DNA from: Actinomycetes bacterium
GTDB lineage: Bacteria; Actinomycetota; Acidimicrobiia; Acidimicrobiales; RAAP-2
DNA length: 5,590 nt
Direction of reading: 5' to 3'
NCBI GenBank assembly: GCA_021781315.1
Contig: JAJXXB010000236.1
Location: 1 to 5,590, forward strand
The notes under the pieces were generated by a model that saw nothing but the letters and a program-made list of their open reading frames with translations, was not told the origin of the DNA and did no database searches. How positions within the stretch are numbered: the stretch's first letter is position 1; each line of letters begins with the position of its first letter. The position numbers were made by a program, and so were the translations under genes. Positions 1 through 5,590 of the stretch are shown here, one piece after another.

Positions 1-40
1 GTTCCCGTCGCCCGTACTGGCTTTTGGCTCTCGTTCTTCC

Positions 41-54
41 GTTTTCAAGGAGCG
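41..54 (-). promoter_or_regulatory. boxA-like antitermination element
   Basis: The minus strand reads CGCTCCTTGAAAAC. It resembles the boxA of rRNA leaders (E. coli TGCTCTTTAACA; high-GC Gram-positive forms with TTGAGAAC), the RNA site bound by NusB/NusE (S10) in transcription antitermination. The hairpins upstream fit the usual boxB-then-boxA order. There is no biochemical proof in the sequence. The AAGGAG seen on the plus strand here has no sensible start codon after it. Confidence 0.4.
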
Positions 55-78
55 ACAACACACACGACCGGAGTCGGA

Positions 79-94
79 GGTGTGAAGTTACACC
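79..94. repeat. Imperfect 16-bp palindrome GGTGTGAAGTTACACC
   Basis: Five outer base pairs (GGTGT/ACACC) are perfectly symmetric, and six of eight positions per half match overall. It is separated by one base from the hairpin at 96-115. It could be an operator for a dimeric regulator or a small stem-loop in the leader RNA. No family of regulator can be named from the sequence. Confidence 0.4.
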
Positions 95-95
95 A

Positions 96-115
96 CCGCG
101 AGATCTCTCTCGCGG
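96..115 (-). other. Perfect 8-bp hairpin with GAGA tetraloop
   Basis: The arms CCGCGAGA and TCTCGCGG pair perfectly around four bases. Transcribed from the minus strand the loop is GAGA, a stable GNRA tetraloop; from the plus strand it is UCUC. This favours function in a minus-strand RNA, for example a boxB-like leader hairpin. No T-run follows on either strand, so it does not look like an intrinsic terminator. Confidence 0.6.
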
Positions 116-146
116 CCCCACCAGGTCTCCCCGGTGTGGGATGCCT

Positions 147-176
147 ACCTTATCAGCGCACGACAACCCGGTGCAA
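147..176 (-). promoter_or_regulatory. Candidate promoter, TTGCAC - 18 bp - TAAGGT
   Basis: The minus strand has TTGCAC (176-171) and TAAGGT (152-147) separated by 18 bases. The -10 fits the loose actinobacterial TANNNT pattern and the -35 keeps the TTG core. Transcription would start near 140 and run left through the hairpins and the boxA-like site. The match to consensus is modest. Confidence 0.35.
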
Positions 177-209
177 ATTCGCCGGTGCCGTGTTGATGGC
201 AGGAAGACC

Positions 210-218
210 ACTATAGCA
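210..218 (-). promoter_or_regulatory. Candidate extended -10 promoter TGCTATAGT
   Basis: On the minus strand TGC directly precedes TATAGT (215-210), five of six matches to TATAAT with an extended -10 TGN. No good -35 is found 17-18 bases upstream, where the sequence is GC-rich and includes the small inverted repeat GCCGAGATCGGC (232-221). With the site at 147-176 it would make a tandem promoter pair reading left, a common arrangement before rRNA operons. Transcription would start near 203. Confidence 0.35.
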
Positions 219-276
219 GCGCCGATCTCGGCCGGTGACCGTTTCGCGACATCTTGTAGAACTTTTAGGTAGCCGT

Positions 277-3200
277 TCACGCCTCGCCGTCAGCGGCGTC
301 GACGAACGCGCACAACGTCCCGATCAGGCGCATCTCGTCGATCGTGCGGGCCCGGGCGTTGAGCAGTTCGTCGGTGCAGACGAGGTACGCCAGGCACCGC
401 GCGCGACTGACGGCCACGTTCAACCGGTTACGCGAGAAGAGGAATTCCGGTCCGCGCGGCATGTCCTCGTGCGAGGACGTGGTCATGGTGAAGAACACCA
501 CCGCGGCCTCGCGGCCCTGGAACTTGTCCACGGTTCCCACCTGGACCGCGCCCAGGCCCGCTGCGTCCATCGCCCGGCGCAGCAGGCGCACCTGGTCGTT
601 GTAGGGCGCGACCACCATGAAGTCCGCTCCCGTCAACGGACGGGTCTCGCCGCGCTGGTTCACCCAGGGGCTGTTCAGTAGTTCACGGATCTGGGTGACC
701 ACGATGTCGGCTTCCTCGGCCGATTCCGTGGCCCGCCCGGCGTGCGTGGCGCGCAGCCAGCGCAGTCCGGTGCCGGCCACCGTCGTCTGCTGGGCGCAGC
801 TCGCGTGGCTGGTGAGACGGCCCTCGTAGATCTGTTCGGAGATGAAGCGACAGACGTCGGGATGCATGCGGCGCGACTCGCTGAGAAACACCCCTTGGTC
901 CGCGGGGATCGTCGGGTGCTCGCCGAGGACGTGCTCGAGCACGCTCGCCCCCGAGCCGCCCGGGTGCTCGGCCTGGGCGACCTGGGCGAGCTGGAGGGGA
1001 TCGCCGAGCAGCACGAGGTTGCGCGCACCGTTGGCCGCGGCGATCGCGTCGGCGAGGGCCAGCTGGCCGGCCTCGTCGATCAGGAGCACGTCCACGGGAT
1101 AGGGCCGTACGCCCGGCCGCGACCACAGCCACGTTGTGCCGGCGACGAGGTTGTAGTCCGTGCCCTCGGCGTCGGATGGCTTGGACGTGTAGCGCACTCC
1201 CTCGAGGGCGATCGCCGGGCGCGCCGACGAGACCCGCAAACCGCTCAGGAGTTCGAGGCGCCCCCTCTCCGCGAGGACCTCGTGCGCGGCGCCCAACAGG
1301 TTGTCGATCGCCGCGTGGCTCATGGCGGTGATCCCCACCCGCTGACCCTGCTCGAGCAGGTGGGCGATGATGTGCGCGCCGCTGTAGGTCTTGCCCGTGC
1401 CCGGCGGACCCTGGATGGCGGCCACGCTCTCGTCGAGTCCCCCCACCCAGGCGAGGGTGTCCTCCAGCGAGTCGCTGAACTCGCTCACCGGCGCCACGTC
1501 GGGCCGCAAGCGCGGACGCGCTCGCTTGAGCAGTTCGAGTGACACCCGGCTCGGCGGGTCGTCGTCGCGCGGCGTCACGATCTGCTCGGCCAGGTGCACC
1601 AGCACCCCCGGCTTGTGGCCGGGACTGACGTAGTCGTCGATGGTGATGACCGACGGCACTCCCCCGGTCTCGGCGTGCCGCTCGCGCCAGGTCATCGTGA
1701 GCTCGCGCTTCTCGTGGTCGAGCGCGCTGAGATAGCCAAAGCCGCGCTCCACACCCACGCCGGTGAAGAGGAAACTCTCCCGCGCCTGGAACTTCTGATC
1801 GACGAGCTGCTCGGGCCAGGTGAAGTGGGCGTAGGTCGTCGTCGTCGTTCCGCGCACGCCCTCCGAGAAGCCCGTGAAACGAAGGTTGGCGATGTAGTCG
1901 CGGTCCCCGTACAGGGTGGCGAAGTCGGACTGGGCGCGCACGAACTTGGGCGTCGTATTGGCGATCCGCTCGCGGCGCCAGTAGTTCAGAAGGTCACCCA
2001 GAAGGTGTTCGGGACTGTCATCGCCGTGGAGGTGGAGCGCTTCGACCAGTTGGTCGGTGTCGAGTTCGGGTTCGGGAACCTCGAGCTGAGCCTCGCGCCA
2101 AGCCAGGTCCGTCGGACGCAGGGCCACCAACCACTCGTGCAGTGCACGCGTGGCGGCCACGTCCTGCTCGTTGTAGCTCGCGATGCTCTCGAGAATCGAC
2201 GGGTCGGCGCTGTGCATGTAGTGCTCGTACTCGACCACGGCGCCGGCGCCTTGCTCGATGTCGCCGCTGCGCACGAATCCCGCGAGCTTCTCGACGGACT
2301 TGAGACCGTAGGACTCGGCGCCGACGCGCAACGCGTTGCGCACCACGGCGTAGAGGTCGACGAACAACCCGGTGTCGACGAGGTGGCGAAAGAGCGACTC
2401 ACTCGCTGTTCCCCTCGTCAGGCGCTCCATCGCGGAACGCTCGGTGTGGTTGTAGTGATACACGTGATAGCCCGGGTGCGCCTCGCGTCGCCGCGCGAAG
2501 AAGTTCGTCAGCTCGGCGATCATCGCGTCCTGCTCGTCCAAGTCGTGCGCCCAGCGCCCGTCGTAGGTCCATTCGCCACCTTGCTGGTAGAACAGTCCCG
2601 CGAGGAAGAAGAGGTCGTGGTCGGCGCGCCAGAAGGGGTGGCCCTCGAAGTCGAAGTACACGTCGCCGTCGTCGGCCGCCGGCATCAGCTCGAATCCGTG
2701 GCCGTAGACCGGATCGTTGGTCGCCCCGACGATCTCGAAGGCGGGGGCGGCCTCGTGGTCGACGCGCGTCACGACTTGGAGGTGCGCCTGGCGCTGGAGG
2801 CGGTGGAAGTTCTCCTCGTGAATCGCCGCGACGGGCTCGTCGTGCCTCGCGAGGTCGGCGATCGTCGTCACACCGCCCTCTTCGAGGGCGAGGCGTTCGC
2901 TCGCGCGGATGTTCGCGACGTAGACCAAAGAATCCTCGGCGCGCCACTGGGCGTCGCACCGTGGAGCGAACTCGCAGATCTCGCAGTGCGAGCAGGGCTC
3001 GGGTGAGGTGTCCAACGTGGCATCACGCGCGAGCAGGTCGCGCAGCTGACGCTGGAGGCGTCGCCAGTAGGGGCGGAACTGCTCGACCGCGAGTGTCTCG
3101 ACCGCCCCCGAGCCCAGCCACAGGTGCATGTTGCGCGGACGTCGTCCGGTCGCCGCCTCCAGGGCGTCGACGTAGAAGCACAGCTGCAGCACGTGGCCCG

Positions 3201-3618
3201 GTTTGCCCTCGAGTCGCGTCAGCTTCGCGTCGACGGGCTCGTACGTGGGTCCGTCCTCGTGGTCCACGCGCCACACGAAGTCCGCGATTCCGCGGATGCC
3301 ATCGTGGATGAAGGGCATCTGGTACAGGACGTCGTGTCCAGCGTCAAGGGCCCCGGCGACGCGAGTGACCCAGGCGTCAAAGGCCTCGCCCGGGTTGCGC
3401 CCCGGCACGTGGTAGACCTCGCGACCCTGGTTGTCCAGGTCGGCCAGGCAGTTGCGCTCGTGCTCGGTGCCCTTGTCGATCAGGACGTCGGCCAGCGTGC
3501 CGCGACCAAGTGGTTCGAGGGTGAGCTGGCCCGCGTCCACCTGGTTGGCGAGTGAGAGCGAGTGGGCGCACTCGAGCCACGCGCTGATCTTCGACGGGGT
3601 GAGCAGTCGCTCGGCCAC
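277..3618 (-). CDS. TM0106-type RecB-like nuclease / DEDD exonuclease-like / SF1 helicase fusion
   Basis: This 1113-residue protein probably unwinds and trims nucleic acid ends; the exact role is not known. Residues 1-230 form a RecB/Cas4-like nuclease: H52-E53, GIADF with D113, VDAK with D130 and K132, QLCFY (145-149), and cysteines C17, C212, C215, C221 (plus C209), a pattern that holds a 4Fe-4S cluster in Cas4 and AddB relatives. Residues 230-290 look like a helical linker. Residues 317-500 resemble an RNase H-fold DEDD exonuclease (RNase_H_2 type): YFDFEG with D323/E325, HYNHTERSAMERL, YGLKSVEK, and YNEQDV with D486. Residues 700-1100 are an Upf1/Dna2-like helicase: Walker A GPPGTGKT (737-744), LLIDEAGQ (845-852), LLGDPLQL (870-877), SRRMHP, VGTVDKFQGRE (1027-1037), NRLNVAVSRAR (1064-1074). 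All core motifs look intact. GTG is preferred over an ATG 30 codons upstream inside argH because AGGAGGT sits just before it. It is co-directional with argGH. No signal peptide or membrane segment is seen. Confidence 0.93.
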   Translation of the reverse strand: MAERLLTPSKISAWLECAHSLSLANQVDAGQLTLEPLGRGTLADVLIDKGTEHERNCLADLDNQGREVYHVPGRNPGEAFDAWVTRVAGALDAGHDVLYQMPFIHDGIRGIADFVWRVDHEDGPTYEPVDAKLTRLEGKPGHVLQLCFYVDALEAATGRRPRNMHLWLGSGAVETLAVEQFRPYWRRLQRQLRDLLARDATLDTSPEPCSHCEICEFAPRCDAQWRAEDSLVYVANIRASERLALEEGGVTTIADLARHDEPVAAIHEENFHRLQRQAHLQVVTRVDHEAAPAFEIVGATNDPVYGHGFELMPAADDGDVYFDFEGHPFWRADHDLFFLAGLFYQQGGEWTYDGRWAHDLDEQDAMIAELTNFFARRREAHPGYHVYHYNHTERSAMERLTRGTASESLFRHLVDTGLFVDLYAVVRNALRVGAESYGLKSVEKLAGFVRSGDIEQGAGAVVEYEHYMHSADPSILESIASYNEQDVAATRALHEWLVALRPTDLAWREAQLEVPEPELDTDQLVEALHLHGDDSPEHLLGDLLNYWRRERIANTTPKFVRAQSDFATLYGDRDYIANLRFTGFSEGVRGTTTTTYAHFTWPEQLVDQKFQARESFLFTGVGVERGFGYLSALDHEKRELTMTWRERHAETGGVPSVITIDDYVSPGHKPGVLVHLAEQIVTPRDDDPPSRVSLELLKRARPRLRPDVAPVSEFSDSLEDTLAWVGGLDESVAAIQGPPGTGKTYSGAHIIAHLLEQGQRVGITAMSHAAIDNLLGAAHEVLAERGRLELLSGLRVSSARPAIALEGVRYTSKPSDAEGTDYNLVAGTTWLWSRPGVRPYPVDVLLIDEAGQLALADAIAAANGARNLVLLGDPLQLAQVAQAEHPGGSGASVLEHVLGEHPTIPADQGVFLSESRRMHPDVCRFISEQIYEGRLTSHASCAQQTTVAGTGLRWLRATHAGRATESAEEADIVVTQIRELLNSPWVNQRGETRPLTGADFMVVAPYNDQVRLLRRAMDAAGLGAVQVGTVDKFQGREAAVVFFTMTTSSHEDMPRGPEFLFSRNRLNVAVSRARCLAYLVCTDELLNARARTIDEMRLIGTLCAFVDAADGEA

Positions 3619-3621
3619 GGG

Positions 3622-3628
3622 ACCTCCT
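3622..3628 (-). promoter_or_regulatory. Shine-Dalgarno AGGAGGT deciding the GTG start
   Basis: On the minus strand AGGAGGT is followed after three bases by GTG at 3618-3616. This is the strongest ribosome binding site in the window and sets the start of the nuclease/helicase gene. It lies in the 49-base gap after the argH stop. I see no clear terminator or promoter in that gap, which favours read-through from argGH. Confidence 0.85.
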
Positions 3629-3667
3629 GTTGTCCTGCCTAGTTTGGCCGAGGCCCGTGACGTGGGA

Positions 3668-5044
3668 CTAGGAGGCCACCCGCACTTTCGCCGCGGCGAT
3701 GCGCTCATCGAGGCGCCGGCGCTGTTCGGCCAGTGCGACGGGCCCGCTCGCTCCCGGAGAGCGCCGCGCCGCCAGCGCGTGCCCGGGGACGAACAGATCC
3801 GCGAAGCCGGCGAGGTCGTCGCTCTCGGCGACCACCGTGGCCAGGCTCACCCGACGACGCACCGCCTCGCCCACGGCGCGACCCACCCGTTCGTGGGCAC
3901 TGCGAAAGGGAGTCCCCTTCTCGACGAGGCGTTCGGCGATGTCGATGGCCACCAGGAGGTCATCGTCAGCCGCCGCGGCGGCCACGTCGTCGTGGAAGGT
4001 CATCGAGCGGTACGCGCCCGCGAGCGCGACGAGCACGCGATCGACCTGGGCCAGTGAGTCAAAGAGCGGCTCCTTGTCCTCTTGGAGGTCGCGGTTGTAG
4101 GTGAGTGGCAGCCCCTTGAGCATCACGAGGAGCCCCGTGAGGTTGCCCACGAGCCGCCCCGCCTTGCCCCGGGCGAGTTCGGCCACGTCACTGTTCTTCT
4201 TCTGGGGCAGCATCGACGAACCGGTCGTGAAATCGTCGCCCAGCGACGCGAAGTTGAACTCGGCGCTCGTCCACAGCACCAGTTCCTCGCCCATGCGCGA
4301 CAGGTGCACGCCGATCAGGGCGACGTCAAAGAGCGTCTCGGCCACGAAGTCCCGATCGCTCACCGCGTCCATCGAGTTCGCGAACGCTTCGCCAAATCCC
4401 AGCAGCGCCGCGGTCACGGCGGGATCGATGGCCAGCGAGGTTCCCGCGATCGCCCCGGCGCCGAGGGGTGACACGTTCATCCGCTCGCGGTTGTCGAGCA
4501 GGCGGTCCACGTCGCGCAAGAGCGACCACGCGTGGGCGTAGAGGTGGTGGGCGAGCAGCACGGGCTGGGCGCGCTGGAGGTGCGTGTAGCCCGGCAGGTA
4601 GGCGCCGTCGTGGCGCGCGGCGACTTCCACCAGGGTGTCGACGAGTTCGAGCACGCGCGCGGCCAGCGCTCCCAGGGCGTCGCGGGTGAACAGGCGCAGC
4701 GTCGTCGCCACCTGGTCGTTGCGGCTGCGCGACGTGTGGATCTTGGCGCCCACGGGTCCTGCGATCTCGGTGGCGCGCCGCTCGATCGCCATGTGGATGT
4801 CCTCGTCGCCGGGCTGGCGAACGAACGTTCCCTCGTCGAACTCGCGGCGCACCGCCTCGAGCGTCTCGATCAAGATGGCGGCCTCCTCGTCACTGAGCAG
4901 ACCCGCGACGCGCAGGCCCTCGACGTGGGCCTGGGATCCCTGGATGTCGTGGGCGTAGAGGGCCCGGTCGAAGGAAAAGCTCTCCGACAGGTCCCACAGC
5001 GCGTGCGCCATGGGCGTGTCGAAACGCCCGCCCCAGAGCGTCAT
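3668..5044 (-). CDS. argH: Argininosuccinate lyase
   Basis: This enzyme splits argininosuccinate into arginine and fumarate, the last step of arginine synthesis; it is a cytoplasmic homotetramer of the fumarase/aspartase superfamily. The product is 458 residues, the normal family length. Seen motifs: N-terminal MTLWGGRF; TSRSRNDQ (residues 104-111); THLQRAQP (154-161), whose His155 matches the conserved catalytic-region His; and the superfamily signature GSSMLPQKKN (275-284), which carries the catalytic serine loop. TYNRDLQEDKEP follows at 315-326. A C-terminal lyase domain shows AIDIAERLVEKGTPF (366-380). The ATG at 5044 is chosen because MTLWGG is the classical N-terminus and the ATG overlaps the argG stop as ATGA; the open frame further upstream (to 5317) is only the alternative frame of argG. 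No good Shine-Dalgarno precedes it, so translation is probably coupled to argG. An alanine run (355-359) before DDD is a mild oddity in a non-catalytic region. Confidence 0.98.
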   Translation of the reverse strand: MTLWGGRFDTPMAHALWDLSESFSFDRALYAHDIQGSQAHVEGLRVAGLLSDEEAAILIETLEAVRREFDEGTFVRQPGDEDIHMAIERRATEIAGPVGAKIHTSRSRNDQVATTLRLFTRDALGALAARVLELVDTLVEVAARHDGAYLPGYTHLQRAQPVLLAHHLYAHAWSLLRDVDRLLDNRERMNVSPLGAGAIAGTSLAIDPAVTAALLGFGEAFANSMDAVSDRDFVAETLFDVALIGVHLSRMGEELVLWTSAEFNFASLGDDFTTGSSMLPQKKNSDVAELARGKAGRLVGNLTGLLVMLKGLPLTYNRDLQEDKEPLFDSLAQVDRVLVALAGAYRSMTFHDDVAAAAADDDLLVAIDIAERLVEKGTPFRSAHERVGRAVGEAVRRRVSLATVVAESDDLAGFADLFVPGHALAARRSPGASGPVALAEQRRRLDERIAAAKVRVAS

Positions 5045-5590
5045 GGAGCTGGCGTGGCGTTCTTCGCGCCCTGGCGCGCCGCCCAGGTCTTGACGCCGAG
5101 GCCGTAGATCTTCACGAAGCCCTCGGAGTCCGCGTGGTTGAAGCTGTCCTCGGCGTCGTAAGTGGCCAGGTCGTGGTCGTAGAGCGCCTGGGGCGAGCGC
5201 CGTCCCACGACCCGCGCGAGGCCCGGCGCCTCGAAGCGCATGCGCACGTCGCCGGTCACGTGGCGCTGGGTCTCGGCGAAGAAGGCGTCGAGGGCCTCCT
5301 TGAGCGGCGAGAACCACATGCCGTCATAGACCAGCTCGGACCAGCGAATCTGCAGGCGCGCCTTCTCGTGGTGGACCTCACGCTCGAGGACCAGGTCCTC
5401 TAAGTCGGCGTGGGCGGTGATCAGCGCCAGCGCGGCGGGGCACTCGTAGACCTCGCGGCTCTTGATGCCGACGCGACGATTCTCGACCATGTCGAGACGG
5501 CCGTAGCCGGTGGGTCCCACTCGGTCCGTCAAGTCCTTGATCAATCCGGCGAGGGACATCTCGAGGCCGTCCAGGGCGACGGGCACGCCC
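5041..5590 (-). CDS. argG: Argininosuccinate synthase, C-terminal part (cut by right edge)
   Basis: This enzyme joins citrulline and aspartate, using ATP, to make argininosuccinate in the cytoplasm, the penultimate step of arginine synthesis. About 182 residues are visible, close to half of the usual ~400, and the frame stays open through the right edge. The nucleotide-binding N-terminal half is therefore outside the window. Seen directly: GVPVALDG at the edge, then GYGRLDMVENR and the family-typical GIKSREVYE (about 5469-5443), LVYDGMWFSPL, HVTGDVRMRF, and ALYDHDLATYD followed by EGFVKIYGL near the end. This C-terminal part forms the synthetase and oligomerisation region in known structures. 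The GTG at 5586 is an internal Val codon, not the start. The TGA stop (5043-5041) overlaps the argH start codon, so the two genes form one transcription unit. The short tail after KTWAARQG looks unstructured. No frameshift is seen. Confidence 0.96.
   Translation of the reverse strand, partial: GVPVALDGLEMSLAGLIKDLTDRVGPTGYGRLDMVENRRVGIKSREVYECPAALALITAHADLEDLVLEREVHHEKARLQIRWSELVYDGMWFSPLKEALDAFFAETQRHVTGDVRMRFEAPGLARVVGRRSPQALYDHDLATYDAEDSFNHADSEGFVKIYGLGVKTWAARQGAKNATPAP

Larger units (their letters stand above)
1..140 (-). promoter_or_regulatory. Putative rRNA-operon leader (partial, runs off left edge)
   Basis: Read on the minus strand, this stretch has, in order, a GAGA-tetraloop hairpin (96-115), a weak stem-loop (79-94), a boxA-like CGCTCCTTGAAAAC (54-41) and GAGCCAAAAGCC (30-19). 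From memory, actinobacterial rRNA leaders, for example in Streptomyces, contain a similar CTCCTTGAGAAC...GCCAAAA arrangement just before 16S rRNA. I infer that a 16S gene may begin beyond position 1. No part of 16S itself is visible, so this remains a pattern match. The alternative is an ordinary long 5' leader of a protein gene to the left. Confidence 0.4.
1..276. other. Non-coding intergenic region, lower GC
   Basis: I find no convincing gene here. Plus-strand frames are open over 71-82 codons (for example from position 1 to the TAG at 214-216), but they lack the strong G/C third-position bias of the real genes, match no family I know and have no useful ribosome binding site. On the minus strand a frame is open from just after a TAA near position 90 through the left edge, again without a supported start. 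No intrinsic terminator with a T-run follows the nuclease/helicase stop at 277. The regulatory-looking elements are listed separately. Confidence 0.7.

Noticed and set aside
1..87. Minus-strand open frame running off the left edge
   Set aside because: Its candidate starts (GTG, TTG) have no ribosome binding site, and the sequence is better explained as a non-coding leader with a boxA-like element.
96..115. Intrinsic terminator for the nuclease/helicase gene
   Set aside because: The hairpin is strong but is not followed by a T-run on either strand and lies more than 160 bases beyond the stop codon.
82..216. Small plus-strand frame starting GTG with GGAGG directly before it
   Set aside because: Only one base separates GGAGG from the GTG, codon third-position bias is weak, and the frame crosses the hairpin and the opposing promoter-like sites.
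131..237. Four copies of CCGGTG at 131, 168, 182 and 232
   Set aside because: The spacing is irregular (37, 14, 50 bases) and the hexamer is common in GC-rich DNA, so it is not a convincing repeat array or operator set.
742..1542. 266-residue plus-strand open frame
   Set aside because: It is antisense to the helicase domain, whose motifs are intact in the minus frame; no ribosome binding site or known family is seen.
1594..3006. 470-residue open frame on the plus strand
   Set aside because: It lies wholly antisense to the nuclease/helicase gene, is a usual by-product of high-GC codon bias, shows low-complexity Val/Glu/Arg/Leu-rich sequence and no recognisable domain.
3004..3618. Cas4-like domain as sign of a CRISPR locus
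   Set aside because: No CRISPR repeats or other cas genes are present, and the domain is fused to a helicase as in the TM0106-type family.
5045..5317. Upstream extension of the argH frame
   Set aside because: This stretch overlaps argG in another frame, is Arg/Gly/Pro rich, and the canonical argH N-terminus MTLWGG begins at 5044.

Overview
The window reads as chromosomal DNA of a high-GC bacterium, most likely an actinobacterium. I infer this from the strong G/C third-position bias in the real genes, the actinobacterial look of the argininosuccinate synthase C-terminus (ALYDHDLATYD, then EGFVKIYGL), and the style of the non-coding left end. A deeper lineage such as Acidimicrobiia is possible but cannot be fixed from this sequence alone.

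All supported genes lie on the minus strand, so the transcriptional order runs from right to left. At 5590-5041 is the C-terminal half of argG (argininosuccinate synthase, cut by the right edge). It overlaps argH (argininosuccinate lyase, 5044-3668, complete) by an ATGA stop/start overlap. These are the last two steps of arginine synthesis. After a 49-base gap with a strong AGGAGGT ribosome binding site comes a 1113-residue protein (3618-277) that starts with GTG. It combines a Cas4/RecB-like nuclease domain with an Fe-S type cysteine cluster, an RNase H-fold DEDD-type exonuclease domain and an Upf1/Dna2-like superfamily 1 helicase. It belongs to the TM0106-type RecB-like putative nuclease family. 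Its layout recalls eukaryotic Dna2 with an added exonuclease-like module, and suggests DNA end processing or repair. Its link to arginine genes is probably positional only.

Positions 1-276 hold no convincing gene and have a visibly lower GC content than the rest. On the minus strand this stretch carries two promoter-like sites, a perfect 8-bp hairpin with a GAGA tetraloop, a second weak stem-loop, and a boxA-like element followed by a GCCAAAA stretch. That order resembles an actinobacterial ribosomal RNA operon leader, so a 16S rRNA gene may lie just beyond the left edge. This is an inference from pattern resemblance and is the most interesting lead in the window. The protein genes themselves belong to described families.
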